Notes: generated by a model not told the origin, from the sequence alone. DNA of 64,000 bases from Elephas maximus indicus (GCF_024166365.1 NC_064820.1:144232001-144296000), one strand, 5' to 3'; counted from the first letter of the stretch, positions 20,649 to 32,288 are shown. Numbers and translations: made by a program.

Positions 20649-22139
20649 AACTTTTTTTTTTTTTTTAATGACTATTTTTTAACAGACACCAAAGAGAATG
20701 ACTTTGGATGATGGACGATTCTGACTATAAGCAACAAGCTCACCTTCATCAAAAAAAAAAAAAAAAAAGGAAGAAAATGTATAAAAGACCATTAAATAGA
20801 GTACGCATTTAATCTGTTGCCACTTAAAATTTTTCTGTCTCAGCTGATTATTCAACAAATCTAACTCTAGTATATTTTCACTGCTTTTGCTGATTTTCTA
20901 CCTTTTTTTTTTTATCTAGAAGTTGTGGTTGCTGAAATGGAATCAAAGTTTTCAGTTGGAGAAATTTGTCGTCCTGTCATTTTGAATGAAGCCTTAAAGG
21001 TGAACTGATGTTTAAGGATTATTAGGAGTACATGGGGGAGAGGTTCAGGCAGAGGATTTTTCTGACTTTTAGGTTCAATAAGAATTGAAATAGGTCTTAA
21101 AGTAAAACTGCTTATATATTTTCCACCTTATTATTTATTATATATTTTTTAATTAACAGTTCATATTGTTAGGGCTGACTGGCTATTGTTTTGAAATGAA
21201 GTTTAGAGGACAAGTGCGTAACCTATTGACTGAATTTTCTTCATCTTTTGAAATCATTATTGTGCTCAAAAGTTTGTACTTTATATTTTATTTTGAAACT
21301 TATACTTAGATAAAATTGTAGAAGCTAGCTTTTGAATGCGTGTGTGTGTTTGCAAGTGACTTTTTTGTATTCTGAACTCGTTAAAGCTGACCCATGCTGT
21401 GCATTCAGAACCTGTGCTCAGCATGATTGAAAATCAATCATAGTCTACCAGGTTTGGTAACAAGATCTGTTTTCTGTAGTTAAGAATTTTAAAGTTTTTT
21501 TTTTTAGACATGGAATTGCCGGAAAAATAAAGATGTGTGAGGAATCAAAAATGAATCCCATAGTTTTAATCTTTTACCGATCTTTTAAGCCATCTAGAAT
21601 TACTTCTGTAAAAAAAAAAAATCTTGAAACTGACCTAGAAAAATGAATTCATCACTTCTGCCTCCAGAATCAGGTGAAATTTGGTTTGGAAGTGATTTTT
21701 TTTCTATTTCTGCAAGCTCATTTTACATTCTGTTCTTAATGTCAGGGGTGAAATGATTTCGGGACATTAGTCAAATGAGAATGCAGATCTGTCTTGCTAG
21801 GCTAAGGCACTGAGGGAGGTATTTAAAAGAATGAGACCTAAGACTGGGTATTTAGAGCAGCAGTGGTATGTGTGGGTTTTGTTTTTAATCAAATCTGAAT
21901 TTATCTTTTAACAATCGCATTTTAACAGGCTTATTGATAGTATTTCTAATTTATTTGGACTACTTCTACCATTTTATTTGACCGACCTTTTATGTTGCTT
22001 TTATTTCTTCTTTCCTACCTTTAATAAGATTGTTTTCTGTATTTCTGTCTCCCTTTTTCCTTCTATTTGTTTAGAAATTATACGTTCCATTTTTTAAAAA
22101 GCACTTTTAGTGGCTACATTTACATTTTAACATGTATAA
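20649..22139. other. mostly unique sequence between transposons
   Basis: A T-rich run (20651-20666) and an A18 run (20751-20768) flank about 85 bp of unknown sequence. The rest is AT-rich, with no transposon recognised. One exon-like element at 20920-20999 is listed separately. Confidence 0.5.
20920..20999 (+). other. exon-like element of unknown origin
   Basis: A pyrimidine tract and 'atctag' (AG at 20918-20919) precede 80 bp that end 'ttaaag' before GTGAAC (GT at 21000-21001). Only one of the three frames is open across it, giving 26 residues: VVVAEMESKFSVGEI, then CRPVILNEALK. I do not recognise the peptide. It could be a chance combination of splice-like sites in AT-rich DNA, a relic of a processed or old gene, or a real but unassigned exon. 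Confidence 0.2.
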
Positions 22140-22625
22140 TGTGCTGTATTGTTGCCCCCAAAATATATGCCTACCTGAAACCTCAAAATGTGACCTTATT
22201 TGGAATAAGGGTCTTTGCATACATGTAATTAAGGTAAGAATCTCAAGATAAGATTATTTAGGATTAGGGTAGGCCCTAAATTCAATGATGAGTATCCTTA
22301 TAAGAAATAGAAAAGGAGAAAACACAGAGACCCCGGGGAGAGGCCATGTGAAGACAGAGACATACAGAGGGAAGGTCAAGTGAAGATGGAAGCAGAGATT
22401 GGAGATAGGAAGCTACAAGTCTAGAAATGCTGGGATTTGCTGGCAGCCACCAGAAGCTAGGAGAGAGACGTGGAAAGGATTCTCCCTCAGAGCCTCCAGG
22501 AGGAACCAACTCTGCCAACACCTAGGTTTCAGACTCTGGCCTCCAGAACTGTGAGAGAAATTTCTGTTGTTTTAAGCTGCTCAGATGGTGGTAATTTGTT
22601 ACAGCAGCTAGAGGAAACTGATACA
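22140..22625 (+). mobile_element. MLT1-like MaLR LTR
   Basis: Features in order: 'gttgcccccaaaatatatgc', 'gaccttatttggaataaggg', 'cctaaattcaatgatgagta', 'gaggccatgtgaagacagag', 'ccaccagaagctaggagaga', 'ctggcctccagaactgtgag' and 'gaaactgataca'. The length (about 486 bp) and the order fit a solo LTR of the MLT1 class. It has no internal region. Confidence 0.85.
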
Positions 22626-22660
22626 ATATGTGTGCTGGCTTGACGAGATTGTATGTAGTA

Positions 22661-22822
22661 TAAAAACCAAAAAAACCAGACCCATTGCCTCGAGTAGATT
22701 AGCAACCCTATAGGACAGTGTAGAACTGCCTCATAGGGTTTCTAAGGAGCACCTGGTAGATTCAAACTGCCATCCTTTTGGTTAGCAACGTAGTTCTTAA
22801 CTACTACGCCACCAGGGTTTCC
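22661..22822 (-). mobile_element. AfroSINE (short form)
   Basis: On - it starts 'ggaaaccctggtggcgtagt' and contains the head, 'tgctaaccaaaagg' and a tail that ends 'ctactcgaggcaatgggtct' with an A/T-rich end. It lies right after the MLT1-like LTR. Confidence 0.9.
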
Positions 22823-22849
22823 ATATGTAGTGTGGGGACCTTAAAATGT

Positions 22850-24480
22850 TTTAACTCCAATCACTTTTTTCTCATCTTTCAGGTTATTATAAATCTAAGA
22901 TTTTTGTTTCACCTTGGTTTTAACTCTCCTCCCATTCAAATTAATCATTTTGTTGTTGTCGTTTTAGTTTGTGCTCAGACGTATTTATTTACCAGTTTCA
23001 ATGATAACACTGTTCATTACTTGCATTCCATTCTTTCCTTTGGACACTTTTTTCTTTTTTTTAAAGTACTTCTTTTAATATTCTTTCTTGGAGTTACTGT
23101 GTGTATCCCAATCTGACAGCTTTTCCCTCAGCATTTTGAAGGTACTGTTCCATTTTGACCTCTAATGTTGTGGAGAAATTCTGTCATTCTCTGTTCCGTA
23201 TGGGTAATCATTTTTTTTTTTTTTTGCTCTCATTTCCTTTTGAATTTTCTCTGTTTGGCATTCTGTACTTTCATTATGATGTGGCTAAGTTTGGATTTAT
23301 ATATTTTTCCTGCTTGTGACTCAGTATGCTTCTTCAATTCGAGGATTCATGCCTTTCTTTAGTTCAAGAAAATTATCACCCTTTATAACTTTGTCTATTG
23401 ACTTTCCCTCATTCTCTTGTTTACTTCTGGAACTCCTGTTAGATGTATTGTTAGACTTTCTAAGCAATTTTCTTAAATCTTCCCGTCATTCATTAATTCT
23501 TTTATCTCCTATCTAATCTGTTGTTTAACATATCTATCAAGACTTTGGAAACCCTGCTGGTGTAGTGGTTAAGTGCTACGCTGCTAAGCAAAAAGTCGGC
23601 AGTTTGAATCCACCAGGTGCTCCTTGGAAACTATCGGGCAGTGCTACTCTGTCCTATAGAATTGCTATGAGTCAGAATCCACTCGACAGCAATGGGGTTG
23701 GTTTCAGTTTTTTAATTATTTTGAATTTCAATGACTATATATTTTTATTTCTAGAATTTGTTTCTTTTTGAGTTTGCTTGTTCTTTTTCAGCTTCTCTCC
23801 CTCATCATTTTAAACATTCTCACCTTGATCCCTTTTCAATTGTTATACTACCTCAAGTTCTTGAGGTGCTAATCCTCCTATTGGTAGTGCTGCCCACTTC
23901 TTGATGGATCAATTTCTCATGTAGTTTGTAATTTTATTTATGTAGTTGTCATCAGCAGGTGATTTTTTTTTTTTTTTTAAGTATCCTAGGCTTTGGGAGT
24001 ATCCCTACTGAGTTACCAGGGCCCAGGGGTTACAGGATCAGTTAGCGTATTAAATGTTTAGCTTGGGTATCCTATATGAAATAGAGTTGATTTGGATTCC
24101 ATGCACGAAATACAGGCTTAAAGTTTCAGTTCCTCTTGGAAACATTTTTTGTTTGCTCCTGGAGTAATGGGCAGACAACAAAGGTTCCCTGCTGCTTCTC
24201 TGGACTACAAGTCTAAGTTTTTCTTGGTCCCCTTTACTCAAGGGGAAGTTGTTCCAGATTTCTGACTTTATGCGTGGAATTTAGTTCCAGCTTACTGTTA
24301 CATCGAGGCTCAAAGAGATGCCTACTATAGGTGTTAAATCCTCGGTCCCTGGTTATTAGGCACCACTACTACCTTCTATTCTGATGTTAGCTCATGCCCT
24401 TCCTGCTCTAGCTTTGAATTCCCCTCTCCATTTCTGAAACTTAAAGAATTTCCTGTCTTTCAAGTTCAGCTATGTATTTA
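22850..24480 (-). mobile_element. old L1 5' region fragment (L1M type), antisense, SINE-interrupted
   Basis: The T/C-rich + strand reads as the complement of L1M 5' sequence, with 'ctttcttggagttactgtg', 'tgtggagaaattctgtcatt', 'cattatgatgtggctaag' and 'aggattcatgcctttcttta', and resumes after the SINE with 'tttcttgagtttgcttg'-like text at about 23760. The part after 24000 is uncertain and may be unique. Confidence 0.5.
23546..23714 (+). mobile_element. AfroSINE (short form)
   Basis: 'tggaaaccctgctggtgtag', 'agtttgaatccaccaggtgc', 'tgagtcagaatccactcgac', then 'agcaatggggttggtttcag' and T6. It is inserted within the L1 antisense block. Confidence 0.92.
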
Positions 24481-25203
24481 AGAAGACAAATTACTATTAT
24501 TATTTTGTGTATTCAACCAGCATTTCCATGTGTTTAGAATGTGAAAGTAGTCTGCACTAAGCCACTTTTCCATTCTCATCTCAAACTGTGCTGGGTCACA
24601 AATACCAGAGTTATTAAGAGATTTACTGTTTTATAAACTAGGGATGATTCAAGGTCATTTTTTTTATTGACATTCTGTCTAGAATTGTTATACTTTGTTA
24701 ATGGGTCAGAAAAGTAAGGAATTATAATTGTGCCAAGAATCATATATAACCTTGGGTATACCCATGGAACTCAGTTCTGGATGTGAACGCTGTCTGTCTC
24801 CTGCCAGAATAGAAAACAAAGTTGCTCAGAGCAACCTGTAACAAGGCCAAGATTTGGCGCTGAGAACACTTTAAGCCACTGAGCGGTCTTCATTTCAAAG
24901 CTGTAGACCGTAGGCATAGCTCAAATAAACCTTCCTGCAATGTTCAGGGTAAAAGGGAAGGTGAGAGTTTGCATACTGCATTTCTTCTGATTCACTGATA
25001 AAAACTCACTCAAGGGTTATTTTGGTGTACGAATTATTTAGTGTTTAATGGTGCTTTTAGAGAATGTATTGTCTTTAGCGGCGAACTAATATCTCCAGAT
25101 AGCTGAAAGGAGAAATATGTATTTAATAAACCCATTCACCTATAAGCACTCCATTTAATATATATTATATACTGACCCTTAAGATATTTATTTACATATA
25201 CAT
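24481..25203. other. no gene or repeat recognised
   Basis: Moderately GC-balanced, single-copy-looking sequence. The open frame at 24050-24241 just before it has no support. Nothing else is seen. Confidence 0.5.
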
Positions 25204-25392
25204 ATACATAAGTATGCGAACCCTGGTGATATAGTGGTTAAGTGCTATGACTGCTAACCAAAAGGTCGGCAGTTCGAATCTGCCAGGTGCTCCTTGGAAA
25301 CTCTGTGGGTCAGTTCTACTCTGTCCAATAGGGTCGGTGTGAGTCGGAATCGACTTGATGGCACTGGGTTTGTTTTTTTTTAATACATAAGT
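25204..25392 (+). mobile_element. AfroSINE (short form) with 10-bp target duplications
   Basis: ATACATAAGT occurs at 25204-25213 and again at 25383-25392, framing a SINE that runs from 'atgcgaaccctggtgatata' to 'gcactgggtttg' plus T9. It is one of the best preserved copies, with perfect target duplications and an intact B box (agttcgaatctgc). Confidence 0.95.
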
Positions 25393-25418
25393 TTATATAT
25401 TTAAGGACCCTTAAGATA

Positions 25419-25423
25419 TATAA

Positions 25424-25456
<33 letters not shown>

Positions 25457-25471
25457 CACACATATATATAC
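25419..25471. repeat. (TG)n(TA)n microsatellite
   Basis: About 12 TG units, then alternating TA/CA units up to 'atatatacgta'. It directly precedes the MITE at 25475. Confidence 0.95.
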
Positions 25472-25474
25472 GTA

Positions 25475-25765
25475 CAGGCAGCCCCCCGGGTTATGAACTA
25501 GACCGTTCCTGTGTCTTTAAGTTGAAGTATTTGTAGGTAAGCTGGAACAGGTGATACGGTTCTTATTTAACCTTACTTTAGTTCAAGAAAAGGCTCAAAG
25601 TCTTTTCAACGACTTAAAAGCTGCGTGTGCAGCAAGTGAAGGTGAGTGTTTTGTTGCCCATAGGGGTCTGTTCAATTGTTCCAAAGTGAGAGTAAATTCG
25701 CATAACATTTAAGGGCAAGTATGAGTTGTCTGTAAGTCGAATGTTAATAACACAGGGACTGCCTG
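25475..25765. mobile_element. TA-flanked MITE, copy B (same family as 2879-3212)
   Basis: The left end is CAGGCAGCCCCCCGGGTTAT and the right end AGGGACTGCCTG, inverted repeats flanked by TA (25473-25474 and 25766-25767). It shares the CAGGCAGTCCCCGGGTTA-type terminus with copy A and has the internal inverted motif 'taagttgaagtatttgtagg' / 'gtctgtaagtcgaatg'. 291 bp, non-coding. Confidence 0.82.
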
Positions 25766-26494
25766 TATGTATAAAGAGAGAGGAGAGAGACAGAAAAACA
25801 GAGAGAGAGGCCCCTCCAAGAAACCATTTGATATATAGCTGAATGGTAATGCACTTCCTTGCGTTGTGCCAACAGCATAATGGATAGTGTATTTGCTGTA
25901 GTGCATGTTTTAAGGAGTGGCTTATTAAATTATAATGGCAAGACTGTTTTTAGGCATAGAAAATGCTAGCCATTCAAAGGTCAGATGTCTAAAAAAAAAT
26001 TAGATCCATATCAGATGGGAACACACTTTAAATAATTGTGACCACATTTGTTTTGCTTGCTAGTTGCCTAGTTACTCACAGAGGCCACAGGACATGATAG
26101 AATTGCAGACACAGAGAAGGTGTGGTAAATTTCCCAGATATCAAACAGCTGAAAAAAATAGTTTGGCTCTGGCAGGAATTTATCTGTTCAGAAAATAACT
26201 CCACAACTCATTGCAGCTTTTTATTGCATTGAATTCATTTAACATACTTCTTTGCAACATGCAATTGCAGTGTTTAAGTATTCAAGTATCACTTCTGGGT
26301 GTGCTCAGGTTTCCTTAGGCAGTTACTCAACTGCCACCTTTTCTAGAAATTTAAAGTTACATGCGGTTTTATTTATTTATTCAATTAAATTCAACAAACT
26401 AGGTCAAAGGAAGTGATAAGCAGAACACAAAGAAAAAGACGGAGCTAATGAATAAAATATTAGAAAGTAAAGATTAATATATTACTTAAGTGCG
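25766..26494. other. GA-rich patch then unrecognised sequence
   Basis: A GA-rich low-complexity run (25775-25813) is followed by about 680 bp without a recognisable repeat or gene. Confidence 0.5.
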
Positions 26495-26660
26495 TGGACC
26501 TCTCTACTAGCTTTGTGACCTTGAGCTATTTACATAACTTTTTAAAGCCTCGGTTCCATGGTTAATGAGAATTAATAATACCTATTTCACAAGGTTTTTA
26601 TGGGGAATAAATAAAGCACTTAAAGTACTAAGTAGAGAACCTAGCAAATAATTTCTTAAT
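26495..26660 (+). mobile_element. MIR
   Basis: 'tagctttgtgaccttgagct', 'taactttttaaagcctcggt', 'taataatacctatttcacaa' and 'taaataaagcacttaaagt' follow the MIR consensus from its core to its 3' part. Confidence 0.75.
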
Positions 26661-26684
26661 CGATAGTAGTAGTTATTATTATGT

Positions 26685-26897
26685 GAGGAGCCATGGTGGC
26701 GCACTGGTTAGGCCCTGAGCTGCTAACCAAAAGGCTGGTGTTTCAAGCCCAGCCAGTGGCTCCACAGGAGAAAAGACCCGGAGATCAGCACCCTCACAAA
26801 GATTACAGCCTAAGAACCCCTATGTGGCAGTTCTACTCTGTCCTATAGGGTCACTGTGAATCAGAATGGACTCTACAGCTCACAGCAACAACAACAA
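26685..26897 (+). mobile_element. AfroSINE (long form)
   Basis: 'gaggagccatggtggcgcac', the middle block 'ccctcacaaagattacagcc', 'tctactctgtcctatagggt', 'agaatggactctacagctca', then '(caa)n'. About 213 bp. Confidence 0.92.
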
Positions 26898-27785
26898 ATT
26901 ATTATGTGGTTGAAAGATAGATCATGAAATGTTATAAATACTAGATTTATTTGTCTTTAACCTTTACCCAAACTTCACAACTACAGTAAACTTGTTTTAT
27001 TTACATTTGATCAAAAAAACAAAATTTGTATTTTCTAAAATCTAGAACATAAAACTAAAGAGGGTGGCTTGGATTCAAAACTAGCAGGTTGATGCACTTT
27101 CTTGAAAGATGAACTTGAGAGGTAGTGGGAGGAAAGCTTAGATTTAGAAAAGCTTCATTCTTAATTCTGCACAAGGCTATGGGATCTAATACATTAACAT
27201 TCTATAATATCTTAAAAAATAAACCCTGAGGTAGCAGGTTCTGGAATGAGAAATGTGTTCAACTTTTCAAAAGCTTTGCTTCGAAGGGTCTCAATTGCAT
27301 TGTCTTTCAAAGGTGGAGAACTGCTTTCTAATTCTGCATCTAAAGAAAAATTGGCCACAGTTTCAGTATTATGAACAGACTCCTAATGCCCAAAGGGAAT
27401 TATGTTCTGTCTTTTATTGCCTGTGGGAGGGGTGTTGCTAAGAAACAGAATTCCTGATACATTCGGAGGAAAGTAGCTTGTCATTTCAGTGATGCACTGA
27501 GAATAAAATAAAGTGAAGGCAATGTATTTTCAAAATCTAAGGCTGTTACCAGCCAAAGAAAACTGCATCTCTGGCTGATTAGACATAACTCATCTGATTA
27601 TGTGAGGCTCAAAAAACAAACCTAAAAAGCTCGTATTATTGATGCTCTAAAAGCATATATGGCGTGCCAAATCATTCTTTTGTGGGTGTTTGAATGATGA
27701 AAGGAAAAAAGCTACGGAGTTTGAAAGATGGAAGGAAACTAACACGTAAGTATTGAGCATAGGGCAGAACACCGTCATGGCCGTC
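26898..27785. other. no gene or repeat recognised
   Basis: Unique-looking sequence; the 62-residue frame at 27253-27441 has no recognisable features and no splice context. Confidence 0.5.
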
Positions 27786-27789
27786 ATCT

Positions 27790-27945
27790 TGCTGACTCTG
27801 ATACCCTGTGAAGTAGGTGGCATTGCTTTATTTTACAAATGAGGAAATAAGTTCATTTGCAATTTGACCAAAGGCACAGGCTATTAAGCGCCAGTGCTCA
27901 TAACTTCAAGCCTGTGTTTTCTGATTCCAGATGCAGACTTCTTGC
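27790..27945 (-). mobile_element. MIR
   Basis: 'tgtgaagtaggtggcattgc', 'ttttacaaatgaggaaataa', 'tttgaccaaaggcacaggct' and 'tcaagcctgtgttttctgat' are the complement of MIR. Confidence 0.75.
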
Positions 27946-28123
27946 CACTACACTTGTCATCTGTCATCTTCTGTTTCCAGAGACTGAAGTAAGAGACCAC
28001 AGTTGCAAAGCAGATTGGACAAATCTGGTAATGTGAAAATTCAGGTCTAGATTTTAAAGAAGGCCTAGATTTCTGGTTTCATTTGTCTGCTAAAGGGCAG
28101 GCCCTTCCTCATCGTTTTTATCC

Positions 28124-28874
28124 TCTGAAGAGGACTTGAAGCACTTACTGGTGAAAATCAAAGACCGCAGCCTTCAGTATGGATTACATCTTAATATAAA
28201 GAAGACAAAAATCCTCACAACTGGACCAATAAGCAACATCATGATAAAGGGAGAAATGATTGTCAAGGACTTCATTTTACTAGGATCCACAGTCAACAGC
28301 CAGGGAAGCAGCAGTCAGGAAATCAAACAACACATTGCATTGGGCAAATCTGCTGCAAAAGACCTTTTTAAAGTGTTAAAAAGCAAAGATGTCACTTTAA
28401 GGACTAAAGGAGGCCTGCCCAAAGCCATGGTGTTTTCAGTCGCCTCATATGCATTAAAAGCTGGACAATGGATAAGGAAGACTGAAGAAGAATTGACGAC
28501 TTTGAATTATTTATGGTGGTGGCGAAGAATATCGACTATACTGTGGACTGCCAAAAGAATGAACAAACCTGTCTCCGAAGAGGCACACCAGGATGCTCCT
28601 TGGAAGCAAGGATGGTGAGACTTGATCTCACATACTTTGGACGTGTTATCAGGTGGGATCAGCCCCTGGAGAGGGACATCATGCTTGGTAAATAGAGGGT
28701 CAGTGAAAAAGAGGCAGATCCTCAAAGAGATGGATTGACACAGTGGCCGCAAAAATGGGCTCAAGCATAACAACAGCTGTTAGAATGGTATAGGACCAGG
28801 CAGTGTTTTGTTCTGTTGCGCATAGGGTTGCAATGAGTCAGAACTGACTCAACTGTACCTAACAACAACAACAA
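28124..28874 (+). mobile_element. RTE 3' end (5'-truncated)
   Basis: It begins at the position just after the YADD box ('ctgaagaggacttgaagcac') and runs to the tail 'tgagtcagaactgactcaac', then (caa)n. A 160-residue open piece at 28136-28618 holds HLNIKKTKILTTGPISN and GSSSQEIKQHIALGKSAAKD, the RTE palm/thumb and C-terminal region; the frame then breaks. About 750 bp. Confidence 0.93.
28136..28618 (+). pseudogene. RTE reverse transcriptase C-terminal fragment
   Basis: It is continuous for 160 residues but lacks all catalytic boxes. It compares block by block with 17927-18300 of copy 1 and ends in RTE 3' sequence in another frame (NIDYTVDCQKNEQTC is read in the next frame from 28513). Confidence 0.88.
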
Positions 28875-29189
28875 GGTACTATACCCTCAGGTGAATATGC
28901 ATTCTTGCCCAAAATATCTAAGGTACCGAGTGCAGGGAATTATTGACAGTCTTTCGATAACTGACAGACCTATTGAGTGACAATAAGATCTGATACTATG
29001 TAGGAGACAACCTAAAATGATTTGGATCTCTAGGGGCCCTTCCAAATCTGTTTCTGTTATACCACCAGGTTTTCAGACTTCCACTCTCACATTTTCAGCA
29101 CTCAAATCAGTTTTCTCTATAATAATAACTGGGTTCATATACAGCTTGTGGGAATAACCATTGTATTCAGAAGCAGGGAAATATATTCA

Positions 29190-29985
29190 TTTAACGAATA
29201 TTAATCAAGAGCATTCTATGTAATAGGCAGTATTGTAGGAGCTGGGGAATCAGCAGAAATCAAGACAAAATCTCTGTTCTCATGGAGCTTATCTTGTAGT
29301 GGAAGAGATATATATATATATAATTTCAGATAGTGATACATGCTCTGCAGAAAATAAAGCAACGTAAAGGAATGGAGGGTGAGTGGAATGGGACTGGGGT
29401 GGAGATTTAGCAAGGGTAATCACTGGAGATTTCTCCAAGGATCTGCCTTTTGAGCTGAGGCCTGAAAGGAAGGAGCAGCCTGTGCAATATTCTAGGGGCA
29501 GAGTGTTTGAGGCAGAGAGAATAGCAAGTGTAAGACCCTGAGGTGGGCTCTAGGGTAGTTATTTAAAGAATGGTTTTTTTTAAGGACATAGCACATGAAT
29601 GAGAGAGGTTGACAGAGACACATTATATCAGGCCTTGTGGGCCACATAGAGGAGTTGGATTTTATTCTGGGTGTGATTGGAAGACGCTGGAAGGTCCTGA
29701 CCCAGAATTGATGTACTTTCTATTATTAAAAAATAACTTTGACTGCTGTCTGGAGAACAGGGTGTTGTGAGTGGAAGCTTGGAAACTTTTAGGAGGCTGT
29801 TACTGTAGTCCAGCTGGAAGATGGTGATGACTGGGACTAGAGTGCTAGCAATGGAAATGGAGAGAAGTGGAAGGATATAGGTTAGTGCTTAGAGGTAGCT
29901 CCTGAAAGATTGCTGTTGAATTGAATGAGGCGTGTGAGGGAAAGAAGAGAAATCAGGGACTATAAACAAACACTTGGCAATTTGT
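29190..29985. mobile_element. old mammalian interspersed repeat, family not named
   Basis: Its recognisable phrases recur across old mammalian repeats: 'gaggcagagagaatagcaag', 'caggccttgtgggccacata', 'ttggattttattctgggtgt', 'ttttaggaggctgttactg' and 'tagtccagctggaagatggt'. The same kind of text recurs at 36280-36670, 37183-38170 and, weakly, 43478-43700 and 63290-63735. A (TA)n run lies at 29310-29323. Confidence 0.6.
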
Positions 29986-30164
29986 CACTTTCTTAATAGT
30001 TATAAAATAAAACCTACCCTGCTGATAATAACCCAATTATTTCCGTCACTCCCCGAAATTCAGCTGCAGTGACTGGCTGTATATACATACACTTGTGAAT
30101 GCTGATGGAATTTTAAAAATTGAAGTTTTAAAATGTTTTCATTTAAATTATTTTAATTTTGTCC

Positions 30165-30326
30165 CCAAAACCAAACCTAGTGCCATCAAGTCAATTCCAA
30201 CTCATAGTGACCCTATAGGACAGAGTAGAACTACCCCGTAGGGTTTCCAAGGAGCACCTGGTGGATTTGAACTGCCGACCTTTTGGTTAGCAGCCGAGCT
30301 CTTAACCACTATGCCACCAGGGTTTT
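30165..30326 (-). mobile_element. AfroSINE (short form)
   Basis: Starts on + as 'ccaaaaccaaacctagtgcc' (complement of the 3' tail) and ends 'atgccaccagggtttt' (complement of the head). Well preserved. Confidence 0.95.
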
Positions 30327-30360
30327 CTTGTCCCAAAAAGGGAAGAGCAAATATTCCCTT

Positions 30361-30560
30361 AGCTGTCAGAACCTTAAAAAAAGAAAAAAAAAATCCAAGT
30401 ATGTAAAAATAAAACCAGAAGCCCACCAAGATAATATTTGTTTTACATAGACTATTGAAAATAGCTGTCAGAATCTTTAAAAAGAAAAAAAGAAAGCCAA
30501 AGATATAAATAAACTCTGCAAATGATTTTTGGTTTACATGGTTCATAAGAATTGTTGAAT
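30361..30560. repeat. diverged tandem duplication, two units of about 100 bp
   Basis: Unit 1 starts AGCTGTCAGAACCTTAAA at 30361 and unit 2 starts AGCTGTCAGAATCTTTAAA at 30463. Both continue with an A/G-rich run, a 'ccaa.tatgtaaa' / 'ccaaagatataaat' segment and 'gtttacat', so the period is about 102 bp. Confidence 0.7.
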
Positions 30561-31004
30561 TGTTATATATTCTGCTGTGTATATTCTCAACAACAACAAA
30601 AATAAGATAAACAAACAAAAAAGCCAATTATAAAAAATTTTGGTCTATTTGGAGACTCATGGGAGGAAATACTAAGGCAGCCTAAGCATCTATGTTTGGA
30701 GTACATATTTCTCCCTAAAATAAATAGTGTAAAAGTGAAAAAAAAAAAAAAAAAGAATATTTAGATTATGGGTCTCCAAAAAGTGCAGGAATTTATATAC
30801 ACCTGAGTCAGGAAAAAAAAAAGTAAAATGGTTTGCTCACTGAGAAGTACATGAAATAGGATTTGTCGTGAGTTAGAAAGAAAGGGAGACAGCACCTTCA
30901 GTGGAACATAGGATATTTCCTCTGCTGCAAATTCAATACAATCACCATCAAAAGCAGCTGCCTCTGGTAACTAAGTCAGTGTATAGGTAGATTTTTCTTA
31001 AAAT
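30561..31004. other. A-rich unrecognised sequence
   Basis: Contains an A17 tract near 30739-30755 and no gene or named repeat. Confidence 0.5.
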
Positions 31005-31673
31005 TGTTGTGGTTCAACGCCATCGAATTGCTTCAAACTCATAGTGACCTTATGCACAACAGAACGAAACACTACCCGGTCCTGCGCCATCCTCATAATC
31101 ATCGCTATCTTTGAAACCATTGTTGCAGCAACTATGTCAATCCATCTCATTGAGGGCCTTCCTCTCTTCTGTTGACCTTCTACTTTACCAAGCATGATAT
31201 CCTTCTCCAGGGACAGGTCGCTCCTGATAACATGTCCAAAGTACTTGAGACAAAGTGATGTCATTCTAGCTTCTAAGGAGTATTTTGCTGCCCTTCTTCC
31301 AAGACAGATTTGTTCTTTCTTCTGGCAGTCCATGATATATTCGATATTCTTCACCAACATCATAATTCGAAGACATCTTTATTCATTGCCCAGCTTTCCC
31401 GTGCATGTGAGGCGATTGAAAACACCGTGTCTTGGGTCAGGCGCACCTTAGTCCTCCAGGTGACATTTTTGCTTTTTAACACCTTAAAGAGATCTCTCGC
31501 AGCTGATTTGCCCAGTGCAACACATCTTTTGATTTCTTGACTGCAGCTTCCATGGGCGTTGACTGTGGATCCAAGTAAAATGAAATCCTTGACAACTTCA
31601 ATCTTTTCTCCGTTTATCTTGATGCTGCTTACTGGTCAAGTTGCGGGGATTTTTGTTTTCTTAATATTAAGCC

Positions 31674-31735
31674 GATATAGGGTCGCTATGAGTCTGAATG
31701 GACTCGATGGCACTGGGTTTGGTTTTTTTTTTTTA
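31674..31735 (+). mobile_element. AfroSINE 3' fragment inside RTE copy 2
   Basis: 'atagggtcgctatgagtctg', 'atggactcgatggcactggg', 'tttggt' and T12 form the last 60 bp of an AfroSINE. It sits in the opposite orientation within the RT 3' part and breaks the RTE frame there. Confidence 0.85.
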
Positions 31736-32288
31736 TCCATCCTGAAGTTTTTGCTCTTCATCAGTAAGTAGTTCAAGTCCTTTTCACTTTCAGCAGGCAA
31801 GGTTGTGTCATCTGTATTATGGAGGTTATTTATGAGTCTTCCTCCAATCCTGATGCCCCGTTTTTCTTCATATAGTCCAGCTTCTCAGATTATTTGCTCA
31901 GCATACAGATTGAAAAAGTACGGTGAAAGGATATAACCCTGACATACACCTTTCCTAGTTTTAAACCATGCTGTATCCCCTTGTTCTGTTCAAATGACTG
32001 CCTCTTGATCTGTGTACAGATTCCTCATGAGCACAATTAACTGTTCTGGAATTCCCATGCTATGCAATGTTGTCCACACAGTCGGGTACCTTTGCATAAT
32101 CAATAAAACACAGGTAAACATCTTTCTGGTATTCTCTTCTTTCAGCCAGGATCCATCTGACGCCAGCAATGAATCCCTTCTTCCACATCCTCTTCTGAAT
32201 CTGGCTTGAATTTCTGGCAGTTCCCCGTCAATGTACTGCTGCAACCATTTTTGAATTATCTTCTCCAAAATCTTACTGGTGTATAATA

